A stretch of 64,000 nucleotides of DNA from Marinibacterium profundimaris (GTDB lineage: Bacteria; Pseudomonadota; Alphaproteobacteria; Rhodobacterales; Rhodobacteraceae), in NCBI RefSeq assembly GCF_002210095.1, contig NZ_AQQR01000002.1:434001-498000 (forward strand), given 5' to 3'. A program made the translations under genes and the position numbers. This document shows, piece after piece, positions 10,311 to 20,079 of this stretch. Below the pieces are notes generated by a model. It was given only the letters and a program-made list of their open reading frames with translations, ran no database searches and had not been told where the DNA came from. How positions within the stretch are numbered: the first letter of the stretch is position 1; each line of letters begins with the position of its first letter.

Positions 10311-11537
10311 ATGAAGTGCATTCTCCATATCGGCACGGCGAAGACCGGCACCACGCTGATCCAGCAATGGCTCTACAGCAACCGCGAGGCGCTGAGTGCG
10401 CGGGGCGTCTATCTCTCCGACATGCTGGAGAAACCGAACAACCGCCTTCTGCCGGCCTTTTTCATGGCCCGCCTGGAAAGCTGGGCGAAGGCCCGGCGGA
10501 TCACCACGCCCGAACAGAAGGCGGCCCATTTCAAAGGCTTCCCGGACCGCTTCCGGGCCGAGATCGCCGAGGCGTCCAGGACCCATTCCCATTTCGTGAT
10601 CACCAGCGAATACATGCACGCCCGGATGGACGATCCCGACGAGATCCGGGCGCTGCGGGCGTTTCTGGTCGAGGTCTTCGACAACGTCACGGTCGTCTGC
10701 TACTTCCGCAACCAGTTCGACCTGATCGTGTCCCGCTACAGCACCGCGCTGAAAAAGAACGCTCGATCCGACCTTCAAAGCTTCCTGAACGCGGCCAGCC
10801 CCGAGGATGGCTTCTACAATTACCTGGCCGTCGCCGACCTCTGGGCGGCGGCCTTCGGGCGCGAGAATTGCGATTTCCGGATCTACGACCGGGCGGAGTT
10901 TCCGGGCGGCGACATCCGGCTGGATTTCCTGAACCGGATCGACCCGGCGCTGGACGCGGGTGCGCTCGATTTCTCGGTCGAGAGCGCGAATGAATCGCTT
11001 TATGCGCTGCAGGTCAGCGCCTTCCGCGCGCTGAACGCCCGGATCCCCTACTGGAAGGGGGAGAGTGGCGGGCAGAACCTGCTGAACCGCCGGATCAAGG
11101 CGGCCCTGTCTAAGGTCGAGACGCTGAAGGTCGGGCGCGTGCAATCCGACGCGCGGGCCGAGATCGAGCAGAGGTTCGATGCCTCCAACCGGGCCTTCTT
11201 CCAGAAATATTTCGGGTGCGGGAACCGGTTCCACGCGGGCGGTCCGCAGGCGGATCCGGGGCCGGACCTTTCGATGGGGCAGGTGCAGCAGATCGTGGGC
11301 GATGTCGTCTCGGCGCTGCTGCCCTTCGCCGAACAAGGGCTGGAGGCCGAAGATGCCCGGGCGCTGACCGGGATGGCGGACAAGATCGAGAGCGGCGGCA
11401 CCCTGTCCACGCAGGAGGCGCAGATCCTGCGCGCCCTGGCGCGGAAGGCAAAGCCGGGCGGCCCCGCCGCCGACCGCAAGAGGCCGAAGGCGCCCCGGAC
11501 CCGGCGCGAGGCCCGGCAAGGGAAAGTCGAAAGCTGA
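10311..11537 (+). CDS. Sulfotransferase-like P-loop protein
   Basis: A 408-residue protein starting MKCILHIGTAKTGTT. The GTAKTGTT loop (8-15) is the 5'-phosphosulfate-binding P-loop of sulfotransferases (PAPS-dependent). A second family-like segment, VICYFRNQFDLIVSRYST near residue 140, corresponds to the 3'-phosphate-binding loop. The C-terminus (about 375-408) is very basic. Roseobacters often carry such genes in surface-polysaccharide loci, but no glycan genes are nearby, so the acceptor is unknown. Confidence 0.75.
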   Translation: MKCILHIGTAKTGTTLIQQWLYSNREALSARGVYLSDMLEKPNNRLLPAFFMARLESWAKARRITTPEQKAAHFKGFPDRFRAEIAEASRTHSHFVITSEYMHARMDDPDEIRALRAFLVEVFDNVTVVCYFRNQFDLIVSRYSTALKKNARSDLQSFLNAASPEDGFYNYLAVADLWAAAFGRENCDFRIYDRAEFPGGDIRLDFLNRIDPALDAGALDFSVESANESLYALQVSAFRALNARIPYWKGESGGQNLLNRRIKAALSKVETLKVGRVQSDARAEIEQRFDASNRAFFQKYFGCGNRFHAGGPQADPGPDLSMGQVQQIVGDVVSALLPFAEQGLEAEDARALTGMADKIESGGTLSTQEAQILRALARKAKPGGPAADRKRPKAPRTRREARQGKVES

Positions 11538-11648
11538 CCGTCTCCCGCGCCGACCGGGGTCGGGGCGCGTTCCGGCCATGATGCGCAAGCGCCCGGGGTA
11601 TGGAACGGCAAGGTCCGGGCGGCCAGGGCCGGTGACGGCCCGGGCGGC

Positions 11649-12463
11649 TCAGGGCCGGGCGATCCTCAGGATCTCGCCGAATTCCTTCTTCGCGATCCGG
11701 GTGCGGGCCTCTTCGAAAGGCTCCACCGCGACGGCCATGTGATGGGCATTGGCGTGGATCATCTGCGTTGCGTTCAGCATGAGCGCAACGTGGCCCTTCC
11801 AGAACACCAGGTCCCCGCGCCGCAGATCATCCCCGGCATCGTCCCAGAGTTTGGCCTGCAGATCGCTGTCACGTGGACAGCTGCGCCCGGCGGCGTGGAA
11901 GGCGAATTGCACCAGCCCCGAACAATCGATCCCCAGCGTGCTGTTGCCCCCCCAAAGATAGGGCGTTCCGAGAAAGGCCTCGGCGACGGCCACCGGATCC
12001 TCTGCCTGCCAGGACAGCCGCGCCAAGTGCTGCGCGGGGACGAATCCGCCGGTCGTCAGCTCGGCGAACTCCTCGGTCTCGTCCACCACCGCCAGCTCGG
12101 AGAAACAGCTTAGCTGCAGCCGGTCGGGCGACTTGATGTCGTCCAGCGTGTAGATGTGGGTCGACCTTGCGGTGACGCGATGGGTCGGCTCGGGCGCATC
12201 GTGCAGCACGTCGCCACGCAGGTAGCCGACATAGCCGTCGGCGGGGTCGAAGCCGAAGGCCCAGCCGTTGCGCTCTTCGAGCAGGACAAAGGCCTGCCCG
12301 AACAGAAGCTGCTTGTCGCGTTTGCCCCCGGGCGAGGCGCAGAGATCGGCCACTGGCACGCGGATCCTCCGGGTCACTCCGGGGACCAGCGGGCGGTCGG
12401 TGAGCTGGCCTTCGAGGCTGTCGTGCCCGATGCGCGCGTTGGCGCGCCAGAACCGGCGGTCGG

Positions 12464-12467
<4 letters not shown>
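11649..12467 (-). CDS. NlpC/P60 family peptidase with SH3-like N-terminus
   Basis: A 272-residue protein. Residues 30-150 look like two bacterial SH3-type segments. Residues 155-265 are an NlpC/P60 domain with catalytic Cys182 (in DCSGL), His226 (in KGHVAL) and His238. Enzymes of this family cleave gamma-D-Glu-diamino acid bonds in peptidoglycan peptides. No signal peptide is seen, so it may act on recycled cytoplasmic muropeptides. Its ATG overlaps the stop of the upstream aminopeptidase gene by four bases, suggesting a shared peptide-processing task. Confidence 0.9.
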
Positions 12468-13846
<1,379 letters not shown>

Positions 13847-14017
13847 GGATCTGCGGTCTCCGGCAAGTGTCGCGCACAGACTATGCCTGCCAGCGGTGGC
13901 TGCAAGGGGCTGTCGGGCCGGAGGCCGTCGGGGAAGGCAGGCCAGGGCGGCGGGTGACGCGGTCCCGGCCGCCTGCCGGAGGGCGGGATCGCAGCACGGG
14001 CCGGCCCCAGACACACG

Positions 14018-14036
14018 AAAACCCGGCAGAGCCGGG
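14018..14036 (-). terminator. Rho-independent terminator of the 14064-14447 gene
   Basis: On the minus strand: stem CCCGGC/GCCGGG around a 3-nt loop, then TTTT. Compact but canonical. Confidence 0.6.
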
Positions 14037-14063
14037 CGGTCAGGTCAGGGCATTGAGGGACGT

Positions 14064-14447
14064 TCAGACCGAGAGATCCTGCAGATCCCAGACCGCGGTC
14101 AGAGAGCGCGCGCCGATCCGGATCAGCCGGGTCAGCGTGGCCGAGGTGGCCACCCCGTCGCAGGCGTCGATCGCCTGGGTGACATCGCCGGCCACCCGGG
14201 CGAGCGAGTTCATCCCCACCTGTTCGGCAATGGCGATCAGCGACCGGGCACATTTGCGCAACCCGTCCAGGTCGTCGCGCCGCCAGAGCCGTTCGCAATG
14301 CGACAGGCGCACGGCGAGCTCCTCGATCGCGCGGCAGACCACGTCCTCCGCGCCAGCCTCTCCGAGTTGAAGGTAAAGATCTCCCAGACGGGAAGGATCA
14401 AGCCGCACGGTTTCGTCCGGCGTCAGTTCTACAACGTCCACCACCAT
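14064..14447 (-). CDS. Conserved hypothetical, helical, Hpt-like protein
   Basis: A 127-residue, predicted all-alpha protein. Residues 60-90 (CARSLIAIAEQVGMNSLARVAGDVTQ) resemble the phosphotransfer helix pair of an Hpt domain, but the phosphoacceptor His expected around CARSL is absent. I do not recognise a named family. Followed by its own terminator; divergent from the carbonic anhydrase gene. It could be a degenerate Hpt or an unrelated four-helix protein. Confidence 0.7.
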   Translation of the reverse strand: MVVDVVELTPDETVRLDPSRLGDLYLQLGEAGAEDVVCRAIEELAVRLSHCERLWRRDDLDGLRKCARSLIAIAEQVGMNSLARVAGDVTQAIDACDGVATSATLTRLIRIGARSLTAVWDLQDLSV

Positions 14448-14613
14448 ATTGTCCCCACATCATTGCCCCCACGGCAACGCTCAGTCTTGGCGCAGGAATG
14501 TTTGCAAAAGGTTGCCCTCGGGATCTGTTATCTCTCGAATTTTCCCCGAAACGCGCTTATCTGCGGCGGGACGACCGCATTTGATCACGTCATCTAACCA
14601 GGGATTACGGACC

Positions 14614-15264
14614 ATGAAACATGCTCGGCCTCTGCCAAACTACCTTCTCCAGCGGTATCACGGCTGGAAGGCGACCTCTTTCGCCGAGAACAGGTCATGG
14701 TACCGAAAACTGGCCGACGAGGGGCAGCGCCCCAGGGCCATGGTGATTTCCTGCTGCGACAGCCGGGTGCACGTGACCTCGATCTTCGGTGCGGATTCGG
14801 GAGAGTTCTTCATCCACCGCAACATCGCCAACCTGGTGCCGCCCTACGAGCCCGACGGCGACCACCACGGCACCTCGGCCGCGGTGGAATACGCGGTCAC
14901 GGTTCTGAAGGTCTCGCACCTGCTGGTGCTGGGGCATTCGCAATGCGGCGGCGTGAAGGGCTGCCTGGACATGTGCAAGGGCGACGCGCCCGAGCTGGAG
15001 GTCAAGGAAAGCTTCGTCGGCCGCTGGATGGATATCCTGAAGCCCAAGTACGACAAGGTGGCAGACCTGCCGGACAATGTCGCGCAGGAACGCGCGCTCG
15101 AGAAGGAGGCGGTGCTGACCTCGCTCGACAACCTGATGAGCTTCCCCTTCGTGGAAGAGCGCGTGGCCTCCGGAGAGCTGGGCCTGCACGGGCTGTGGAC
15201 CGATATCGGTGAAGGCGGGCTGCAGGTCTATGACCCGGCACGCGGGGAATTCCTGGCGGTCTGA
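14614..15264 (+). CDS. Beta-class carbonic anhydrase
   Basis: A 216-residue enzyme interconverting CO2 and bicarbonate in the cytoplasm. Zinc ligands are Cys47 (CxDSR motif CCDSR), His108 and Cys111 (GHSQCGGV). Asp49 and Arg51 complete the catalytic dyad. The ATG at 14614 gives the usual N-terminus; the frame is open further upstream but the extension is not conserved. Monocistronic. Confidence 0.95.
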   Translation: MKHARPLPNYLLQRYHGWKATSFAENRSWYRKLADEGQRPRAMVISCCDSRVHVTSIFGADSGEFFIHRNIANLVPPYEPDGDHHGTSAAVEYAVTVLKVSHLLVLGHSQCGGVKGCLDMCKGDAPELEVKESFVGRWMDILKPKYDKVADLPDNVAQERALEKEAVLTSLDNLMSFPFVEERVASGELGLHGLWTDIGEGGLQVYDPARGEFLAV

Positions 15265-15412
15265 TCCGGCGGGACGAGCAAAGGCGCGGCGGTCCGTTTC
15301 CGGGGACGCCGCGCAACGCGCCCCGTGCGGGTGCCGCGTCGGGTCCTGATTTTGCCCGGGCGATCCATAAAATTTTAGGGGTTTGTTAAGCCTTCTCCGG
15401 TCTGATCCGGGC

Positions 15413-15898
15413 ATGGCTATGGAAGAAGAACCCCTGCGGCTGCCGCGCGACATGCGGCTGATCCTGCACGAAATGGCCCGGGACGAGGATATCACCCCCG
15501 GCCAGCTGGTGCGGCGTCTGATTTCGAAGGAGATCTCGCGCCGTCTCAACGCGAGACCGCCTGACAGGGCGGATGAGCAGCTCGTCGCTCCCTTGCGGGC
15601 GCGCCTCGCCCCCGACCTGTCCGAGGCCCCGACGTGGCAGGACCTGCACGTGCGGCTGCGTGACAAGGGGTTCGAATTGCGGGAAGCGGGCGGCGGGCTG
15701 GCGCTGCATGCCTTTCCCGACGGACGCCGGATCTGCAAGGCATCCGACCTGGGCTTCGGCTACAGCCGGCTGATGCGCCGCATCGGGGCGCCATTTCCCG
15801 GTCATCGCCACCGCTCGCTGACGGACCGGGTGTTGCCCACCCCCGAACAGGATCCGGAGATGGACGATCATGTCTTCGAGGTCATGAAGACGCCGTGA
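15413..15898 (+). CDS. Small protein with RHH-like N-terminus and relaxase-tail-like C-terminus
   Basis: 161 residues. Residues 5-45 (LRLPRDMRLILHEMARDEDITPGQLVRRLISKEI) have the pattern of a ribbon-helix-helix DNA-binding domain. Residues 75-125 (WQDLHVRLRDKGFELREAGGGL...SDLGFGYSRLMRRIG) resemble the small domain found near the C-terminus of MobA-type relaxases. No relaxase or other mobilization gene is nearby. ATGs at 15413 and 15419 are both possible. Function unknown; a DNA-binding regulator is the simplest guess. Confidence 0.7.
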   Translation: MAMEEEPLRLPRDMRLILHEMARDEDITPGQLVRRLISKEISRRLNARPPDRADEQLVAPLRARLAPDLSEAPTWQDLHVRLRDKGFELREAGGGLALHAFPDGRRICKASDLGFGYSRLMRRIGAPFPGHRHRSLTDRVLPTPEQDPEMDDHVFEVMKTP

Positions 15899-15919
15899 CC
15901 GGCGCCCGATGACCCGGCA

Positions 15920-16942
15920 TCAGGCCTTCTTCAGCACCCGGTTGCCCAGAACCTCGGCGATCTGCACCGCGTTCAGCGCCGCGCCCTTGCGCAGGTTGTC
16001 GCTGACGCACCACAGGTTCAGCCCGTTCTCGATCGTTCCGTCCTGGCGGATCCGGCTGATGAAGGTGGCGAAGTCACCCACGCATTCGACCGGCGTGACG
16101 TAGCCGCCGTCCTCGCGCTTGTCGATCACCATGATCCCCGGCGCCTCGCGCAGGATGTCGCGGGCCTCGTCCTCGTCGAGGAAATCCTCGAACTCGATGT
16201 TGATCGCCTCGGCATGGCCGACAAAGACCGGCACCCGCACGCAGGTCGCCGTGACCTTGATCTTGGGGTCGACGATCTTCTTCGTCTCCGCGGCCATCTT
16301 CCACTCTTCCTTGGTGGAGCCGTCTTCCATGAAGACGTCGATATGAGGGATCACGTTGAAGGCGATCTGCTTGGTGAACTTCTTCGCCGGCTTGTCGTCG
16401 GTCGGGTTGTAGACGGCCTTGGTCTGGTCCCAGAGCTCGTCCATCCCGTCCTTGCCGGCGCCCGACACGGACTGGTAGGTCGACACGACCACCCGCTTGA
16501 TCCGCGCCCGGTCATGCAGCGGCTTCAGCGCCACGACCATCTGCGCGGTCGAGCAGTTCGGGTTGGCGATGATGTTCTTCTTGGAATATCCCTCGATCGC
16601 GTCGGCATTCACCTCGGGCACGATCAGCGGCACGTCCGGGTCGTAGCGGTAGAGCGACGAGTTGTCGATCACCACGCAGCCGGCGGCCGCGGCCTTGGGC
16701 GCGTACTTCTTCGTGGCGTCCGAGCCGATGGCGAACAGCGCGATGTCCCAACCGGTGAAGTCGAACGTGTCCAGGTCCTTGGTCTTGAGTGTGGTGTCGC
16801 CGAAGCTCACCTCGGTGCCCAGCGATTTTCGGCTGGCCAGCACGGCGATCTCATCCACCGGAAACGCGCGCTCGGCCAGGATGTTGAGCATTTCGCGGCC
16901 CACGTTGCCCGTGGCGCCTGCGACGACGACTTTGTAACCCAT
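15920..16942 (-). CDS. asd: Aspartate-semialdehyde dehydrogenase
   Basis: 340 residues. NADP-binding GATGNVG at 9-15; catalytic Cys130 in NPNCSTAQ. It reduces aspartyl phosphate to aspartate semialdehyde, the branch point to lysine/diaminopimelate, threonine and methionine. The start at 16942 is preceded by a good Shine-Dalgarno (GGAGAACGAAGAG). Monocistronic. Full family length, nothing unusual. Confidence 0.97.
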   Translation of the reverse strand: MGYKVVVAGATGNVGREMLNILAERAFPVDEIAVLASRKSLGTEVSFGDTTLKTKDLDTFDFTGWDIALFAIGSDATKKYAPKAAAAGCVVIDNSSLYRYDPDVPLIVPEVNADAIEGYSKKNIIANPNCSTAQMVVALKPLHDRARIKRVVVSTYQSVSGAGKDGMDELWDQTKAVYNPTDDKPAKKFTKQIAFNVIPHIDVFMEDGSTKEEWKMAAETKKIVDPKIKVTATCVRVPVFVGHAEAINIEFEDFLDEDEARDILREAPGIMVIDKREDGGYVTPVECVGDFATFISRIRQDGTIENGLNLWCVSDNLRKGAALNAVQIAEVLGNRVLKKA

Positions 16943-17100
16943 CTCTTCGTTCTCCTTTGACGGGCGCGACATAATGGATCGGCCCGCAGAATGAAATAGG
17001 CCCCGCCATGAATACCGGTTGCCGGGGCCATGATGCATCGTGATTTCGCGGCGAAAGCGGCCGTTCCGGGGCAGATCCGCCCGCAACCGGCGCCTTTCCC

Positions 17101-17868
17101 TCAGCGCATCCAGGCCGACATCTTCGCTCGCGCGGCCGAGACCAGAAGCTGCACATCGATTCCCACCGCCAGGAACCGCGTGCCATGCGACAGGTACAGC
17201 TCTGCCGTCTCGTCATCCAGGGCCAGGCAGCCCGGCGGCTTGCCCGAGGCGGCGATGCGGTCCAGCGCGTCGCAGATCAGCTTTTGCGCCTCGGGGTGCT
17301 TGGAATTGCCCAGATGGCCCATGTCGGCCGACAGGTCCGCCGGGCCGATGAACACCCCGTCGATCCCCTCGACGGCGAGGATCTCGTCCAGGTTCTCGAC
17401 CCCCTTGACGGTTTCGACCTGCACCAGCACGCAGATCTGGTCGTTCGCGGTGGTCACGTAATCCGGCAGCCCGCCGAACCGCCCCGCCCGCGCCGCCGCC
17501 GCGCCCACGCCCCGGATGCCCGAGGTCGGATAGCGGCAGGCCCGCACCAGCGCCCGGGCCTGGTCGGCGGTTTCCACCAGCGGCACCAGGATCGTCTGCG
17601 CGCCCACGTCCAGCGTCTGTTTCAGCACCCAGTCAAGCCCGGTCGGCACCCGCACGATCGGCGTGGACACGCTGGCCTCAAGCGCGATCAGCTGGTCGCG
17701 GATCGAGCGGATGTCGTTCGCCCCGTGCTCGCCGTCGATCAGCAGCCAGTCGAACCCGATGGAGCCCATGATCTCGGCCGGGGCCGCCTCGGCGAAGCTC
17801 AGCCAGCAGCCGATCAGCGTCTCTCCGGCCAGCAGCCGTTGCTTGAACTGGTTCGTGGGGGCGGGCAT
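17101..17868 (-). CDS. hpaI: HpcH/HpaI family aldolase
   Basis: A 255-residue class II pyruvate aldolase. The segments FDWLLIDGEHG, VRVPTGLDWVLKQTLDVGAQTILVPLVETADQA and GVFIGPADLSADMG are those of HpaI (4-hydroxy-2-oxoheptanedioate aldolase) and its relatives. It would cleave a 2-oxo-4-hydroxy acid to pyruvate plus an aldehyde. It follows the PLP decarboxylase gene by 15 bp on the same strand, and a divergent HpaR-type regulator lies beyond. The rest of the homoprotocatechuate pathway is absent here, so the natural substrate is uncertain. Confidence 0.88.
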   Translation of the reverse strand: MPAPTNQFKQRLLAGETLIGCWLSFAEAAPAEIMGSIGFDWLLIDGEHGANDIRSIRDQLIALEASVSTPIVRVPTGLDWVLKQTLDVGAQTILVPLVETADQARALVRACRYPTSGIRGVGAAAARAGRFGGLPDYVTTANDQICVLVQVETVKGVENLDEILAVEGIDGVFIGPADLSADMGHLGNSKHPEAQKLICDALDRIAASGKPPGCLALDDETAELYLSHGTRFLAVGIDVQLLVSAARAKMSAWMR

Positions 17869-17883
17869 GGGCGGATCCTCCTG

Positions 17884-19302
17884 TTAACCTGTCTCCAATC
17901 CCTGCGCGATCTCCCGGATCACGTCCAGCGCCATCATCACGTCGGCCTCTGTCGTCTCGAAGGAACCGGCCTGGAACCGGATCACCAGGGCGCCGTCGAC
18001 GCGCGTCTGGGTCAGGTAGATCCGGCCGTCGTCGTTGATCGCATCCACCAGCCGCTGGTTCAGCGCGTCGAGGTCGGAGGCCCCATCGGGCACGTAGCGG
18101 AAGGAGAACAGCGACCACATCGGCGGGGTGACGATCTCGAACCCCGGCTCTTCGGCCAGCCGGTCATGCAGCGCGCGGGCCCAGCGGACATGGTTGCGCA
18201 GCACGGTCCGCAGCCCGTCCAGCCCGTAGCTGCGGATCAGGAACCACAGTTTCAGCGCGCGGAACCGGCGGCCCAGCGGCACGGACCATTCGGAATAGTT
18301 GATGATCCCGTCCTTGCCGTGGGTCTTGAGGTACTCCGGCCGGATCGCCAGCGTCCGCACAAGGTCCTCGGGCGCGCGCACGAAATGCGCAGAACAGTCG
18401 AAATTCGCGCCAAGCCACTTGTGCGGATTGAACACGATGCTGTCGGCGCGCTCGACCCCCGCCCACATCTCGCGGAACTCGGGGCAGATCATGGCCGAGC
18501 CGGACCAGGCGGCGTCGACATGTGTATATAGTCCTTCGGACTCGGCGACCTCCATGACCTGCGCGACCGGGTCGGTGGCGCCGACCCCGGTGGCGCCCAC
18601 GCAAAGGATCACGCCCGCGGGCTGCAGCCCCGCCGCGCGGTCCGCCGCGATCAGCGCGCGCAGGGCGTCGGGGTCCATGCCCCGGTTCTCTCCCTTGATC
18701 GGCACGCGCACCAGGTTCTCGGCCCCGATGCCGGCGATCCAGATCGCCCGGTCGATCGAGGTATGCACCTCGGCCGAACAATAGACCCGCAGCGGCGCGC
18801 GCGCGAACAGCCCCTTGGTATTGCCGGTGAAATCCAGCGCCCTTTCCCGCATTGTCAGCACGGCGGCAAGTGTCGCGGTCGAGGCACTGTCCTGGATCAC
18901 CCCGGCAAAGCCCTCGGGCAGGCCGATGGCCTGGCGCAGCCAGTCCATGACGCGGGTCTCCATCTCGGTTCCCGCCGGAGAGGTCTGCCAGATGAGGCAG
19001 TTCGGCGCGATCGCAGAGACCAGGAATTCAGCAAGGACCGAGGGCGCGGCTGCGTTCGCGTTGAAATAGGCGAAAAACCGCGGGTGTTGCCAATGGGTGA
19101 TCCCGGGCATCACGACCCGCTCGAAATCGGCAAAGATGTCCTCCATCGGTTCGCCGGCCTCGGGGGGCGCGGGGGGCAGGGCCTCCAGTACCTCGCCCGG
19201 GCGGGACTGCGCGCGCACGGGCAAATCCCCGACGTTTTCTCGATAATCCTGCGTCCAGTCGGCGATCCGATGTGCCCAGCTGCCGAAATCCGTCCAGTCC
19301 AT
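17884..19302 (-). CDS. Group II PLP-dependent decarboxylase (aromatic-amino-acid type)
   Basis: 472 residues. The PLP lysine is in FNPHKWLG and the cofactor-binding Asp is in THVDAAWSG. The opening part (HWQHPRFFAYFNANAAAPSVLAEFL) is typical of the aromatic-L-amino-acid decarboxylase/tyrosine decarboxylase family. I chose ATG 19302 because GAGGAG lies 7 nt upstream; ATG 19308 is too close to it. Cotranscribed with the HpaI aldolase. The two may form a short aromatic amine/acid breakdown unit, but substrate specificity cannot be read from the sequence. Confidence 0.88.
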   Translation of the reverse strand: MDWTDFGSWAHRIADWTQDYRENVGDLPVRAQSRPGEVLEALPPAPPEAGEPMEDIFADFERVVMPGITHWQHPRFFAYFNANAAAPSVLAEFLVSAIAPNCLIWQTSPAGTEMETRVMDWLRQAIGLPEGFAGVIQDSASTATLAAVLTMRERALDFTGNTKGLFARAPLRVYCSAEVHTSIDRAIWIAGIGAENLVRVPIKGENRGMDPDALRALIAADRAAGLQPAGVILCVGATGVGATDPVAQVMEVAESEGLYTHVDAAWSGSAMICPEFREMWAGVERADSIVFNPHKWLGANFDCSAHFVRAPEDLVRTLAIRPEYLKTHGKDGIINYSEWSVPLGRRFRALKLWFLIRSYGLDGLRTVLRNHVRWARALHDRLAEEPGFEIVTPPMWSLFSFRYVPDGASDLDALNQRLVDAINDDGRIYLTQTRVDGALVIRFQAGSFETTEADVMMALDVIREIAQGLETG

Positions 19303-19463
19303 TCCCATGCTCCTCTTCTCTGGTCCGAGGCCTAGCCGTGCCGCGCTGGCCGGGCAAGGCGGCAGGCGCCTCGGCAAATTCCTGCCGTCATTCCTCAGTA
19401 CCCGCTAGGGTGGAAAGACGATCCGCCATTGCACCTTTCGTTGCACGGCGGCAAGAAAGGCCC

Positions 19464-19910
19464 ATGCCAGCCAAGATCACCCCAACGTCCCGTTCCCTGC
19501 CGATCGTGCTTTTGCGCGCGCGGGAACAGGTCATGGGTCCGATCCGGACGATGCTGGCCGACGTGGGGATAACCGAGCAGCAATGGCGTGTCCTGCGGGT
19601 TCTGGACGAATTCGGCCCGTCGGATCCGACGCGGATCGCCGACGCCGCCTCGCTGCTGCTGCCCAGCCTCACGCGGATCCTGCAGAAGCTGGACGCCAAG
19701 CGGCTGATCGAGCGCAGTACCGATCCGGTCGACCGCCGCCGCCAGATCGTTCAGATCACGCCGGCCGGGTCCCGGCTGATCGCCGACAACCTCGCGTCCT
19801 CCGTCAGGTTGACGCGCAGTGTCGAGGATCGGCTTGGCACCGAGAAGTACAATCAGCTGCTGGACCTGCTGAGCGAACTCAGCGCACTGGATCTCAACGA
19901 TAAATCCTGA
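19464..19910 (+). CDS. hpaR: MarR family regulator, HpaR type
   Basis: 148 residues with a winged helix-turn-helix: TRIADAASLLLPSLTRILQKLDAKRLIER and wing DPVDRRRQIVQITPAG. The N-terminus (SRSLPIVLLRAREQVMGPIRTML) matches HpaR, the repressor of homoprotocatechuate degradation. Divergent from the decarboxylase-aldolase pair with a 161-bp gap, so it most likely controls them and itself. Confidence 0.87.
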   Translation: MPAKITPTSRSLPIVLLRAREQVMGPIRTMLADVGITEQQWRVLRVLDEFGPSDPTRIADAASLLLPSLTRILQKLDAKRLIERSTDPVDRRRQIVQITPAGSRLIADNLASSVRLTRSVEDRLGTEKYNQLLDLLSELSALDLNDKS

Positions 19911-20079
19911 CCCGGGGCGCGCGGTTTTCGCCCGTCGCGCCCCCCTGTGGCAGTCGCGAAGTGCTGCAGGCGTCATCACGACCCCCCAACCGTCGCCCAA
20001 TTGCTGCGCAGTTGCAGGTTCCGCTACGCTATGCGTTTCCTGCTTTTGAAATTGATCTGCTTACTGCTACGTTCGCCTC

